Assembly: GCA_964393575.1 (NCBI GenBank)
Contig: CAYMUG010000001.1
Span: forward strand, 16,385-80,384
Source of the DNA: CAYMUG01 sp964393575
Lineage (GTDB): Bacteria > Patescibacteriota > Minisyncoccia > Spechtbacterales > 2-12-FULL-38-22
Direction: 5' to 3'
DNA: 64,000 nt
The translations under genes were made by a program, and so were the position numbers. Numbering within the stretch: position 1 is the first letter of the stretch; each line of letters begins with the position of its first letter. Of this stretch, positions 1 through 11,597 are shown piece after piece. The notes beneath the pieces were generated by a model. The model was given only the letters and a program-made list of their open reading frames with translations. It was not told the DNA's origin and searched no databases.

Positions 1-1481
1 GCGGAGAGGTGTATATCGGAAAAAATGAATTTGAGGATTTTAACAAAGAGCGTGCAAGGAAAGGAGAGGAAACTTACGCTAATCCCCGTAATCTTGCTGC
101 GGGTTCTGTGCGGCAGTTGGACCCCGGTCTTACCGCGTCCAGACCCCTTGCTTTTCTTGCTTATGACATAATTACTGATGTAGGAGAGGAAAAACACTCC
201 GAGGAACATGAAATTTTACCTAAACTCGGTTTTCCCACAGATCCAACTGCGTGTAAATGTGAGGATGTGGACTGTGTTTATAATTACTGGAAAGAGATAG
301 TAGAAAAACGTACTTCCATTCCGTATCAGATTGACGGTGTTGTCATTACCGTCAATGATAACAATACATTTAAAGAATTGGGAGTGGCGGGAAAAAGCCC
401 CCGGGGTATACGAGCTTTTAAGTTTGCTCCCAAACAGGCAACCACCGTGGTGAAAGACATTAAAACACATGTGGGAAGAACCGGTGCAGTAACCCCTATA
501 GCCGTGCTGAAATCGGTTCAAATAGGAGGAGTTACAGTTAGTAGGGCAAGCTTGCATAATTTTGATGAAATTGAGCGTCTTGATGTGCGTATAGGTGATA
601 CTGTAATCGTGGAGCGTGCGGGCGATGTTATTCCCAAGGTGGTTCGTGTTATTAAAGATTTGCGCCCTAAGAACGCACGTAAATTTAAACCGCCGGAAAA
701 GTGCCCCCGTTGTGAGGCAAAATTAGTAAAAAAAGAAGGAGAGGCAATATGGTACTGCCCGGACCCTAATTGCCCTTCACGTAAACATGAGTATTTGAAT
801 TACTTTGTTTCAGGGTCAGCTTTTGACATAGACGGGCTGGGGCCTAAAATTATGAAACAACTTATGGATGCAGATTTGGTTTCCGATCCGGTTGATATAT
901 TTACACTTGAGAAAGGAGACATAGAATCTCTTCCGGGCTTTCAAGAGAAATCCGCTCAAAATATAGTAAATTCTATAGAAAGTAGTAAGGCAATACCCTT
1001 ATGGAGGTTTTTAGTAGCGCTGAATATTAAATATGTAGGAGGCGAGACGGCAATTGATTTAGCTCAAAAGTTTGGTAGCATAAAAGAATTGGAAAAAGCA
1101 TCATTAGAAGACATTCGTGCTATTGATGGCATTGGAGAGGTAGTTGCAGAAAGCATTCATGAGTGGTTTTCAAAAAAGGAAAACCGTAATTTTATAGAAT
1201 CTTTGAAAAAAGCGGGAGTCAAAATTATTCCACCTAAAAAGCAGGGAACCAAATTAGAGGGTATGACATTTGTATTTACTGGTTCTTTTGAGAGTATGGC
1301 TCGCAGCGAGGCTGAAAAGAAAGTGCGTGAATTGGGAGGCGATCCCGCAAGTTCGGTGTCCGGGGAGACTGATTATCTCGTTGTAGGTGAAAACCCCGGC
1401 AGCAAGAATGAGGACGCACAAAAATTAGATGTTAAAATAATAGATGAAGAGGAATTTCTGAAAATAATCAATAATCAATGA
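1..1481 (+). CDS. ligA: NAD-dependent DNA ligase LigA, 5'-truncated by window edge
   Basis: LigA seals nicks in DNA using NAD+ during replication and repair. The frame is already open at base 1 (R-G-E-V-Y-I-G), so the real start lies outside the window. About 490 residues are visible of a family of roughly 670; the adenylation lysine (KxDG) is in the missing part. Visible are the end of the adenylation domain (ANPRNLAAGSVRQLD, then DGVVITV), the OB fold, a four-cysteine zinc finger (Cys at fragment residues 232, 235, 250 and 255), helix-hairpin-helix repeats (about 265-410) and a C-terminal BRCT domain (about 416-490). It ends in TGA, which supports the standard code. gatC begins 4-10 bases downstream. 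Identification is secure. Confidence 0.96.
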   Translation, partial: GEVYIGKNEFEDFNKERARKGEETYANPRNLAAGSVRQLDPGLTASRPLAFLAYDIITDVGEEKHSEEHEILPKLGFPTDPTACKCEDVDCVYNYWKEIVEKRTSIPYQIDGVVITVNDNNTFKELGVAGKSPRGIRAFKFAPKQATTVVKDIKTHVGRTGAVTPIAVLKSVQIGGVTVSRASLHNFDEIERLDVRIGDTVIVERAGDVIPKVVRVIKDLRPKNARKFKPPEKCPRCEAKLVKKEGEAIWYCPDPNCPSRKHEYLNYFVSGSAFDIDGLGPKIMKQLMDADLVSDPVDIFTLEKGDIESLPGFQEKSAQNIVNSIESSKAIPLWRFLVALNIKYVGGETAIDLAQKFGSIKELEKASLEDIRAIDGIGEVVAESIHEWFSKKENRNFIESLKKAGVKIIPPKKQGTKLEGMTFVFTGSFESMARSEAEKKVRELGGDPASSVSGETDYLVVGENPGSKNEDAQKLDVKIIDEEEFLKIINNQ

Positions 1482-1491
1482 TCAAGTGAAT

Positions 1492-1815
1492 ATGACGGAA
1501 GAAAAATTATCCAAAAAAGAAGTACAAAAAATAGCGGATTTAGCACAACTAAAGCTAACCGAAAAAGAGTTAGATAAGTACTCCGAAGATCTTTCGGAAA
1601 TTTTGGATTATATAGATAAGCTTGACCAGATAAATACTCAAAATGAAGAAACCACAGCTCATGTCTCTAATCTGGAGAATGTGTACAGAGAAGGAGATGT
1701 TCCCGAGGCAGGAAGCAAAAAAAGAGCTATACTTGCAAGAACCCTTATGAAGATGCCCGAAGCGACCGAGAGGGGTTTCGTGAAAGTGAAGAGTGTATTC
1801 AGTAACGACAAATAA
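1492..1815 (+). CDS. gatC: Asp-tRNA(Asn)/Glu-tRNA(Gln) amidotransferase subunit C
   Basis: Small stabilising subunit of the GatCAB complex, which converts Glu-tRNA(Gln) and Asp-tRNA(Asn) to the amidated forms in bacteria lacking GlnRS or AsnRS. The 107-residue product shows the family pattern: an N-terminal helix with KIADLAQLKLTEKE, then SEILDYIDKLDQI, then a C-terminal tail with YREGDVPE. A GTG at 1486 is in frame, but ATG 1492 matches the family start better. It lies just after ligA and 148 bp before gatA. The third subunit gene, gatB, is unlinked at 17.5 kb. Confidence 0.93.
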   Translation: MTEEKLSKKEVQKIADLAQLKLTEKELDKYSEDLSEILDYIDKLDQINTQNEETTAHVSNLENVYREGDVPEAGSKKRAILARTLMKMPEATERGFVKVKSVFSNDK

Positions 1816-1963
1816 CATATTAAATAAAGAACAAAAGAATAGATTAACAGAATACAAATCCTAAATCCTAATATCCCTGCCTGTCTCTGCCTGTCGGCAG
1901 GCAGGGATGTTAGTATCTTTTTGAAATTAGAATTTATTTTGTTAGGCGAAGCCGAACAAGATC
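1816..1963 (+). repeat. Nested palindromic leader element upstream of gatA
   Basis: The whole gatC-gatA spacer is made of repeat modules. An AT-rich arm (AAATCCTAAATCCTAAT) is followed by an imperfect palindrome at 1873-1908 of the CCTGCCTG/CGGCAGGCAGG type, then TTTGAAATTAGAATTT, and finally GGCGAAGCCGAAC a few bases before the gatA ATG. The same end motif abuts the starts of secE and gatB, and the AAATCCTAA arm recurs before rplK. No Shine-Dalgarno sequence is visible. Confidence 0.75.
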
Positions 1964-3364
1964 ATGACCCTAAAAGAAATTATACAAAAAATAAAAAATA
2001 AAGAACTTTCTGCAGAAGAATTGACAAGTCATTATGCGGGGAAAATAAAAGCAAATGATGAAGAAATTAATGGCTTTATTTCATTTGCGGAAGAAAAGGC
2101 TTTGAAGAAGGCAAAAGAAGCTGATACAAAACGCGGAGATAACGAAGGAGGTTTTTCGGGCATCCCCTATGCGGTGAAGGATAGTATTTTAGTGAAAGAT
2201 ATGCCCGCAACAGCCGGTTCTAAAATTCTGGAGAATTATAACGCTCCTTATAATGCTACTGCAGTATCTAAACTTAACCGTGAAGGAGGAATACCTTTAG
2301 GTAAAACAAATATGGATGAATTTGCCATGGGTTCCTCAACTGAAAATTCCGCTTTCGGGACAACACGAAATCCGATCGATACTTCCCGGGTTTCCGGAGG
2401 ATCGAGCGGAGGTTCTGCAGCCGCGGTTTATGCGGATATGACACCGTTCGCACTCGGTTCGGATACCGGCGGTTCCATACGTCAGCCGGCTGCTTTCTGC
2501 GGGGTGTGCGGTTTTAAACCTACTTATGGAGCTGTATCACGGTACGGCCTTATCGCTATGGCATCTTCTTTAGATCAAATAGGAGTAATAACAAAAACAG
2601 CTGAAGATGCCGGAATAGTGCTTGAACGCATTGCAGGTCGGGATAGGGCTGATGCCACCTCAATGGACCTCAATTCAGAACAAGACGATAAGGTTGAACC
2701 TAAGAATTTAAAGATCGGACTAATAAAAGAATTTATGGAAGATATACCCAATGAAGGAGTTAAGAGAAGGATAGAAGAAGCCGTTAATTACTATAAAAAT
2801 GCGGGAGCTGAAATTAAAGAGGTAAGCTTACCCCATGTTTCTTACAGCTTGGCCGCCTACCATATTATTATGCCGGCAGAGGCCTCCAGCAATTTAGCCC
2901 GTTATGAAGGTATAAGATACGGAGCGACGCAGGGTATTGAAAATAGTTATGCCTCCAGGCGCGGAGAAGGATTCGGTGCTGAGGTTAAACGCAGGATTAT
3001 GCTGGGCACTTATACGCTTTCTGCTGGACACTACGACGCCTATTATATTAAAGCTCAGAAAGTAAGAACTTTAATAAAAAACGACTTTGAGAATGCATTT
3101 AATGAGGTGGATGTAATAGCAACTCCCACAACCCCCGGGCCGGCTTTCAAGGTAGGAGAAAAAACTAAAGATCCTTTGGAAATGTATCTTTCAGACGTTT
3201 ATACAGTAAGCGCTAACTTGGCAGGCCTACCGGCTGTCAGTATACCAGCGGGTACGGTAAAGGAAGAAGATTCTGAATTACCCGTAGGCCTGCAGATTAT
3301 GGGCCCTCAAAAGTCCGATTTTAGAGTTTTAAACATAGCACAGCTGTACGAAAATAATGCTTAA
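1964..3364 (+). CDS. gatA: Asp-tRNA(Asn)/Glu-tRNA(Gln) amidotransferase subunit A
   Basis: Amidase subunit that hydrolyses glutamine and supplies ammonia to GatB. It has 466 residues, a little shorter than the usual ~485. The amidase-signature Ser-cisSer-Lys triad is readable: Lys72 in YAVKDS, Ser147 in the SGGSSGGS loop and Ser171 in GSDTGGSIRQP, with spacings equal to those of characterised GatA proteins. The C-terminal NLAGLPAVSIPAG and LPVGLQIMGP blocks are present. The start ATG directly follows a palindromic leader and has no Shine-Dalgarno. The stop overlaps the next gene's start (ATGCTTAA), which implies translational coupling. Confidence 0.96.
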   Translation: MTLKEIIQKIKNKELSAEELTSHYAGKIKANDEEINGFISFAEEKALKKAKEADTKRGDNEGGFSGIPYAVKDSILVKDMPATAGSKILENYNAPYNATAVSKLNREGGIPLGKTNMDEFAMGSSTENSAFGTTRNPIDTSRVSGGSSGGSAAAVYADMTPFALGSDTGGSIRQPAAFCGVCGFKPTYGAVSRYGLIAMASSLDQIGVITKTAEDAGIVLERIAGRDRADATSMDLNSEQDDKVEPKNLKIGLIKEFMEDIPNEGVKRRIEEAVNYYKNAGAEIKEVSLPHVSYSLAAYHIIMPAEASSNLARYEGIRYGATQGIENSYASRRGEGFGAEVKRRIMLGTYTLSAGHYDAYYIKAQKVRTLIKNDFENAFNEVDVIATPTTPGPAFKVGEKTKDPLEMYLSDVYTVSANLAGLPAVSIPAGTVKEEDSELPVGLQIMGPQKSDFRVLNIAQLYENNA

Positions 3365-3914
3365 CCGTTTTCTAAATCAATTTGATGAATTTATTGCCCG
3401 GCTTTTATCTGACCCCGGAGTAGCTATTGACGCCTTATTATCTTCCCCCACATTTACAATCATTCAAATTATAAGCGGCTTGATCACCATACTTCTTATA
3501 TTTGCTTATATTAGGTTATTACAGAAAAATGAAGTTTTAAATAAAAAAGTGGGCGAGCTTAAAGAAGCGTGGCAGCAAACACCTTTACCTAAGGGGAAAA
3601 TAGTTCCGCGATGGGAGAAAATCCAAAAACGTGTTGAAAGTAACGATGAGGGCCAATGGAAACTTGCTATCATTGAAGCTGATACTATTCTTGACGATGT
3701 TATAAAGTCTATGGGTTATAAAGGAGAAACAATGGGAGAGAGAATGAAGAAAATAAAACCCGAACAATTTCCGTATTTAGATGACGCCTGGCGAGTGCAC
3801 AAAATACGAAATTTTATAGCGCATGACCCCGGTTACCGTATGAAAAGGGATACAGTAGAAAAAACCATAGATATATACAAAAGAATATTTGATCAGCTGC
3901 ACGTACTTCAGTAA
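3357..3914 (+). CDS. Membrane-anchored protein with HEPN-like RNxxxH motif
   Basis: A 185-residue protein of unknown role, coupled to gatA by an 8-bp ATGCTTAA overlap. One hydrophobic segment (about residues 33-54) is followed by a basic cytoplasmic helix and an all-helical domain. That domain contains RNFIAH at residues 151-156, in the context HKIRNFIAHDPGY. R-x4-H motifs of this shape are characteristic of HEPN-fold proteins, which include RNases and nucleotide-binding proteins. The motif is seen directly; the HEPN assignment and any RNase role are inference. The same context could fit a structural helical domain without catalysis. Confidence 0.7.
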   Translation: MLNRFLNQFDEFIARLLSDPGVAIDALLSSPTFTIIQIISGLITILLIFAYIRLLQKNEVLNKKVGELKEAWQQTPLPKGKIVPRWEKIQKRVESNDEGQWKLAIIEADTILDDVIKSMGYKGETMGERMKKIKPEQFPYLDDAWRVHKIRNFIAHDPGYRMKRDTVEKTIDIYKRIFDQLHVLQ

Positions 3915-3983
3915 TTACCAGGCGCACGATAAAGCGGGGTTGATTATTTTGAATTTATTGATATAATATACATTACAGAATAA

Positions 3984-4055
3984 AGCGGGGTGGTGTAACG
4001 GTAACACGACGGGCTCATAACCCGTAGATTGGAGGTTCGATTCCTCCCCCCGCAA
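3984..4055 (+). tRNA. Initiator tRNA-fMet (CAT)
   Basis: A complete cloverleaf with anticodon CAT. The three consecutive G-C pairs below the anticodon loop (ACGGG / CCCGT) are the hallmark of the initiator. Acceptor positions 2-7 pair perfectly with GCGGGG/CCCCGC, while position 1 (A3984) faces A4054. The lack of a 1-72 pair is the other initiator feature, here A-A rather than the usual C-A. The T-arm GGAGG-TTCGATT-CCTCC is canonical. CCA is not encoded. It is followed by an AT-rich hairpin (CAATTTTT / AAAAATTG). Confidence 0.95.
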
Positions 4056-4172
4056 CAATTTTTGTTTCACAAAAATTGAAAATTCCCCCGTAAATCGTCT
4101 AACGACGATAACGGGACAGACAATAACCAATTATAACTTGGAATTTGAGATTTTCGGCGCGAAGCGCCGGCA
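4056..4172 (+). repeat. Hairpin-rich spacer between tRNA-fMet and tRNA-Met
   Basis: Contains a CAATTTTTG/CAAAAATTG hairpin (about 4055-4079) followed by GAAAATTCC; nearly the same block occurs after the tRNA-Met 3'-end duplicate at 4421-4451. Next come a CCCGT...ACGGG hairpin with an inner ATCGT/ACGAT stem, a CAATAACCAA/CTTGG arm pair, and CGGCGC-GAA-GCGCCG (about 4155-4169) immediately before the tRNA. This last hairpin recurs before tRNA-Asp and rpmF. Confidence 0.7.
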
Positions 4173-4173
4173 T

Positions 4174-4247
4174 GGCTGGGTAGCTCAGTTGGTTAGAGCG
4201 ACGGAATCATAACCCGTAGGTCGTGGGTTCAAATCCCGCCCCAGCCA
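4174..4247 (+). tRNA. tRNA-Met (CAT), elongator or Ile2 type
   Basis: Cloverleaf with acceptor GGCTGGG/CCCAGCC, D-arm GCTC...GAGC, anticodon loop ATCATAA (CAT) and T-arm GTGGG-TTCAAAT-CCCGC. The anticodon stem ACGGA/CCCGT has an A-C mismatch at the loop-closing pair. It lacks the initiator GGG/CCC stem, so it is an elongator CAT tRNA. Elongator Met and lysidine-modified Ile2 cannot be separated with certainty by eye. Its last 22 bp are duplicated at 4401-4422. Confidence 0.88.
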
Positions 4248-4422
4248 CAACGTGGATGGCACACAAAGCAACTCACGTTGCTTTGTGTGGGGATTTGAAA
4301 GGCGGACCCCGCCTGTCCGACGGACAGGCGGGGGAGCCCGGGCAGGAAGCGCTTAACGAAAACGAGCCGAAGGCGAAGTTTGAGTTTAGCGACTTGACGC
4401 CAAATCCCGCCCCAGCCACAAC
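4230..4422 (+). repeat. Palindrome cassette flanked by a direct repeat of the tRNA-Met 3' end
   Basis: The last bases of tRNA-Met plus flank (CAAATCCCGCCCCAGCCACAAC, 4230-4251) recur exactly at 4401-4422, with a period of 171 bp. The intervening sequence consists of hairpins: a 12-bp stem CACACAAAGCAA/TTGCTTTGTGTG (about 4260-4289) and a near-perfect palindrome built on CCCCGCCTGTCCG (about 4305-4332), then CGAGCCGAAGGCGAAG-type bases. The tRNA gene stays intact, as with elements integrated at tRNA 3' ends. A similar arrangement occurs at rplK. Confidence 0.85.
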
Positions 4423-4439
4423 AATTTTTGTTCCATAAA

Positions 4440-4611
4440 AATTGAAAATTCCAATAACCAAGAAACAAACAATACTCAACTATCAAATTACAATAATCAA
4501 ACTTAACTAAATACCCACTTGCCTTTTTTGAGTTTTGAAATTTATGATTTGTGAATTTGTTTGGAAATTGTAATTTGAGATTTGGGATTTTCGGCGCGAA
4601 GCGCCGTATGA
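4440..4611 (+). repeat. AT-rich self-complementary spacer before tRNA-Asp
   Basis: Left-hand CCAATAACCAAGAAACAAAC and CAATAATCAAAC tracts face right-hand GTTTGGAAATTGTAATTTG tracts, so the spacer can fold into a long imperfect hairpin. It ends in CGGCGCGAAGCGCCG (about 4592-4606), six bases before the tRNA. The same type of arms fills inserts in 23S rRNA. No gene is supported here. Confidence 0.65.
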
Positions 4612-4686
4612 GCGGGCGTAGCTTAGTCAGGTCAAAGCGCATGCTTGTCACGCATGAGATCGTGGGTTCAAATCCCATCGCCCGCG
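4612..4686 (+). tRNA. tRNA-Asp (GTC)
   Basis: Acceptor GCGGGCG/CGCCCGC, anticodon stem CATGC/GCATG with loop TTGTCAC (anticodon GTC) and T-arm centred on TTCAAAT. Discriminator base G, and CCA not encoded. G73 and the GTC anticodon fit aspartate identity. It is followed after about 17 bp by a strong terminator. Confidence 0.94.
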
Positions 4687-4699
4687 CACTAACACGTAT

Positions 4700-4742
4700 T
4701 ATACGAACCCCCCCGATTTTGGTCGGGGGGTTCGTGTTTTTA
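4700..4742 (+). terminator. Rho-independent terminator after tRNA-Asp
   Basis: The stem ACGAACCCCCCC / GGGGGGTTCGT with loop GATTTTGGTC is followed by a T-rich run. It closes the tRNA cluster. Confidence 0.88.
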
Positions 4743-4806
4743 TATAAGTTTTAGCTTGCAAAAAATTTTAACAAAACCACTCTTTTGTTGACCACTTTTC
4801 AATTTC

Positions 4807-4835
4807 TTGACACCTTAAAAACTTCGGGCTAAAAT
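4807..4835 (+). promoter_or_regulatory. Sigma70-type promoter for the hydrolase gene
   Basis: TTGACA at 4807-4812, a 17-bp spacer and TAAAAT at 4830-4835. It lies about 45 bp before the start codon of the alpha/beta hydrolase. Confidence 0.75.
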
Positions 4836-4879
4836 ATTTTTAGTACTTAAAAAAATATTATTGAAAGGAGGTGAAGATT

Positions 4880-5902
4880 TTGGGCCTTACAGAGAATATT
4901 GAAGAACAGCACGTTTTTATAAATACAGGAAAAGATGTGATACGTGTGGGATACAAAGAAGAATTCGTGGGGCCGCCTTCTTCTGTGAGCACACCCCTAA
5001 AATCCGGCAATCATTATATCCCTATAGTATTTTGTCATCCGCTTACCTCCTCTAAAGATCTTTTGTGGGAAGCATTTATTGAAGAGGTTAAAAGTAGAGT
5101 AAAAAGCGCCGGTTTAAGTTGTCGGCTTATAGCTCTGGACTGGCCGGGTCACGGGTCTTCTGACTGGACAGAGAACTATTCAATTGATTTGCTGAATACA
5201 ATACTGGAGAGATTTTTCGACGCTATAAATATTGAGAAAGCTCATCTTTTTGGTATGTCTTTAGGAGGGATTGCCGCTATACGGTTTGCTGCCAGGAATC
5301 AGCACCGGGTTTTAAGTGTTGCCGAACAAGGCGCCCCTATTGATGCAAATGATTTAGCTTTTTGGCAAAAAATTACGCTGAAGCAAATCGCAACATATAG
5401 TAGAGTTTTTGATAGACTTATTCCGCGTTCAAGAAAAAACATTGATAAGATACTACGGACATGCGTTCCGTTTGTTAAACACTTTAAGTTACAGGTTTTT
5501 AACGAGCTACGAAAAACAGCTATAGATATGGAGTTGCACGAAATTATTGCCAGGGACTTGAGTGCCTGTGATGTACGAGCAGTTTTTGATTATGCAGAAG
5601 ATTTATTTTCTTTAAATCTATATCTCGACCTTAAATTAATAGAAATGTATAGTCCTTCTGTGCCTTTTATGGCAATAGAGGGTAAAAATCCTGAGCTTAA
5701 GTTTTTAGACACCATGAACAGAATTAGATATATATGCGAGGGGGATTCTTTCTTTTCTCACGAAATAGAAAATGTCGGTCATTTTGCAACCATTATTAAT
5801 GCTGAAGAAGTAGCCGAAAAATATAACAACTTCCTTATAAAAATCGAAAATAATAAGCTCTCAAATAAATCCTTACGTATGTCAGAAACTCAATCCCGCT
5901 AG
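4880..5902 (+). CDS. Alpha/beta-hydrolase family protein
   Basis: A 340-residue enzyme of unknown substrate. Motifs of the alpha/beta-hydrolase fold are clear: an oxyanion-region HP after strand 3 (VFCHPLT), the LDWPGHGSS block, the nucleophile elbow GMSLGG (Ser near residue 127) and a late His in VGHFA (near 301). The start is taken as TTG 4880, because the strong Shine-Dalgarno AAAGGAGGTG (4864-4873) lies six bases upstream; an in-frame GTG at 4871 would overlap that site. It is a single-gene unit with its own consensus promoter and terminator. Esterase, lipase or C-C hydrolase roles are all possible. Confidence 0.85.
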   Translation: MGLTENIEEQHVFINTGKDVIRVGYKEEFVGPPSSVSTPLKSGNHYIPIVFCHPLTSSKDLLWEAFIEEVKSRVKSAGLSCRLIALDWPGHGSSDWTENYSIDLLNTILERFFDAINIEKAHLFGMSLGGIAAIRFAARNQHRVLSVAEQGAPIDANDLAFWQKITLKQIATYSRVFDRLIPRSRKNIDKILRTCVPFVKHFKLQVFNELRKTAIDMELHEIIARDLSACDVRAVFDYAEDLFSLNLYLDLKLIEMYSPSVPFMAIEGKNPELKFLDTMNRIRYICEGDSFFSHEIENVGHFATIINAEEVAEKYNNFLIKIENNKLSNKSLRMSETQSR

Positions 5903-5937
5903 AGCTTGCATTTATAAACAGCTCTAGCGGGTTTTTT
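5895..5937 (+). terminator. Terminator overlapping the hydrolase stop codon
   Basis: A perfect 12-bp stem CCCGCTAGAGCT/AGCTCTAGCGGG with a 13-nt loop, followed by six T. The stem begins within the last codons of the hydrolase gene. Confidence 0.9.
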
Positions 5938-5967
5938 GTGTTTATACGGCCTCTATTTGTGTTCGGG

Positions 5968-5996
5968 TTGTTTATGAGGTCAAGTTAAGTTAAAAT
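5968..5996 (+). promoter_or_regulatory. Promoter for pheST
   Basis: TTGTTT, 17-bp spacer, TAAAAT, about 45 bp before the pheS start. The leader is too short for a T-box or a Phe-codon attenuator and shows neither. Confidence 0.55.
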
Positions 5997-6040
5997 ATTA
6001 TAGTATACCTTCCATTCTTCAGAAGAGTTGAAGAATTATT

Positions 6041-7108
6041 ATGAAAAATATCAAAGGAGAAGTTGAAAAAGAGCTTTCAAGAGCTTCCACGTTGCACGAT
6101 GTGGACAAAATTTGGCGTAAGTATTTAGGAAGAAAGGGTAAATTAACGGTACGCTTACGCTCTCTCAAGGAGCTGCCCGAAGAACAAAGAAAGGCAGAGG
6201 GAATTAAATTAAATCGTTTAAAAGAAGAGCTGACTGAAATTTTTCAAACTAAAGTTACAGAATTACAGGAAAAGGAATATACAGAACAGATAAAAAAAGA
6301 ATGGATAGATGTAACCCGTCCGGGTCATAAAAAACCGCAGGGCAGTTTGCATCCCATAAGTAAAGCTATGCGTGAGGCCGAGGATATATTCGGTCAAATG
6401 GGTTTTGCTGTTGCGCAGGGCCCACAAATTGAAAGCGAATGGTATAACTTTGATTCTTTAAATATACCTAAAAACCATCCCGCCCGTGATATGTGGGATA
6501 CCTTCTGGTTGCGTAGCAATCAAAGTCAAATGTCAAACGTCAAAGGTAACAGGTCAGCAAAAGATGAACGTCTTTTGCTTCGTACTCACACCACGGCTAT
6601 GCAGGTTCGCTATATGGAAGAAAACAACCCTCCGTTTAGGGTTATTTTTCCGGGCAGGGTGTACAGGCACGAAGCTACAGACGCCTCCCACGAAATACAG
6701 TTTTATCAGCTTGATGGCTTAATGGTAAGCGATAATGGCGATATAAACGTTTCCAACTTCCGAGCTGTTATAGGCGAGTTTCTACGCAGATTTTTCAAGA
6801 CAGACGTAAAGATGCGACTTAGACCGAGCTACTTTCCTTTTACAGAACCAAGTTTTGAAATTGATATCAGTTGTGTAAACTGTAATCAAAAAGGATGCCA
6901 CACTTGTTCTCACGGAGGATGGGTGGAGATGATGGGTGCGGGAATGGTTCACCCTAAAGTATTTTCTTCAGCTAAGTATAACCCTAATTATGTATCAGGT
7001 TTTGCTTTCGGAGTGGGTATAGATCGCCTTGCTATGATTAAATACGGCGTAGACGATGTACGCCTGTTTTATTCGGGAGATATTCGTTTTCTTGAACAGT
7101 TTAAATAA
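6041..7108 (+). CDS. pheS: Phenylalanyl-tRNA synthetase alpha subunit
   Basis: Catalytic subunit of the alpha2-beta2 enzyme that charges tRNA-Phe. The 355 residues show the N-terminal coiled-coil domain (1-90), then class II motifs: HPISKAMREAEDIF, DTFW...LLRTHTT, FRVIFPGRVYRHEATDASH and the C-terminal motif 3 FGVGIDRLAMIKYG. A four-cysteine cluster (CVNCNQKGCHTC) precedes motif 3. Residues about 159-177, between FWLR and LLLRTHT, have no counterpart in E. coli PheS, where those blocks are nearly adjacent. The DNA there (6515-6571) contains GTCAAATGTCAAACGTCAAA and resembles repeat sequence in the nusB leader. pheT follows after 6 bp. Confidence 0.96.
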   Translation: MKNIKGEVEKELSRASTLHDVDKIWRKYLGRKGKLTVRLRSLKELPEEQRKAEGIKLNRLKEELTEIFQTKVTELQEKEYTEQIKKEWIDVTRPGHKKPQGSLHPISKAMREAEDIFGQMGFAVAQGPQIESEWYNFDSLNIPKNHPARDMWDTFWLRSNQSQMSNVKGNRSAKDERLLLRTHTTAMQVRYMEENNPPFRVIFPGRVYRHEATDASHEIQFYQLDGLMVSDNGDINVSNFRAVIGEFLRRFFKTDVKMRLRPSYFPFTEPSFEIDISCVNCNQKGCHTCSHGGWVEMMGAGMVHPKVFSSAKYNPNYVSGFAFGVGIDRLAMIKYGVDDVRLFYSGDIRFLEQFK

Positions 7109-7114
7109 GTTTCT

Positions 7115-11196
<4,082 letters not shown>

Positions 11197-11218
11197 GTAT
11201 ATATTGTTATTATTAGGG

Positions 11219-11250
11219 TAATAACGGCCCTTGCAGGCCTTTTTTAAATA
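11219..11250 (+). terminator. Possible terminator after gyrB
   Basis: A short GGCC-based hairpin (GGCCCTTGCAGGCC) followed by six T. The stem is short, so strength is uncertain. Confidence 0.5.
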
Positions 11251-11369
11251 AGCTCGTTCCGCTCGCACAAAATAACAAAAGAACAAAAAACCGACATATT
11301 CATAGGTTATTCTGTTACTCAGTTACTGTGTTATTCTGTTGTTTTGTGAGGCGGAGCCGAACAAAAACC
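11251..11369 (+). repeat. Long hairpin leader abutting secE (copy also before gatB)
   Basis: Starts AGCTCGTTCCGCTCGCACAA, continues AATAACAAAAGAAC, then CATAGGTTATTCTGTTACTC, and ends GTTTTGTGAGGCGGAGCCGAAC before ATG. The 5' CACAAAATAACAAAAGAAC and 3' GTTATTCTGTTGTTTTGTG portions are complementary, so the spacer folds on itself. A near-identical copy lies at 17401-17537. Confidence 0.85.
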
Positions 11370-11573
11370 ATGGAAATAGCGAAGAAATATTTATATTCTG
11401 TCATACGCTTTTTGCGCGAAGTGAAGATTGAAATGAAACGCGTAAATTGGCTGAGCAAGAAAGAGGTTATGCGTCATACAGCTATTGTTGTCGCGGTTTC
11501 TGTTGTTGTTGGAATTTACCTCGGGGCATTGGACTTGTTTTTCCAGTGGTTATTAAGTGTAATTGTATTCTAA
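11370..11573 (+). CDS. secE: Preprotein translocase subunit SecE
   Basis: Essential small subunit of the SecYEG translocon. With ATG 11370 the protein has 67 residues. It has the family's amphipathic helix (FLREVKIEMKRVNWLSKKEV, residues about 13-32) and one transmembrane helix (about 36-60). An in-frame TTG at 11328 would add 14 residues encoded by the repeat leader and is rejected. The order secE-nusG-rplK is the classical one, although the upstream rpmG/tRNA-Trp of many bacteria is not present. Confidence 0.93.
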   Translation: MEIAKKYLYSVIRFLREVKIEMKRVNWLSKKEVMRHTAIVVAVSVVVGIYLGALDLFFQWLLSVIVF

Positions 11574-11597
11574 AGCTCGCTACGCTCGCACAAAACT
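11574..11597 (+). repeat. Minimal palindromic leader abutting nusG
   Basis: The entire 24-bp secE-nusG spacer is AGCTCGCTACGCTCGCACAA plus AACT, the shortest form of the start-abutting element. GCTCGC...GCTCGC flanks TAC. No Shine-Dalgarno is present. Confidence 0.75.

Noticed and set aside
3984..4055. Plain elongator tRNA-Met
   Set aside because: The GGG/CCC anticodon stem and the unpaired 1-72 position identify it as the initiator.
4229..4678. Minus-strand open frame of 149 codons across tRNA-Met and tRNA-Asp
   Set aside because: It overlaps two tRNA genes and repeat arms and has no plausible start signal.
5938..6040. T-box or Phe attenuator before pheS
   Set aside because: The leader is about 45 bp after the inferred promoter, with no AGGGUGG-like core and no run of Phe codons.
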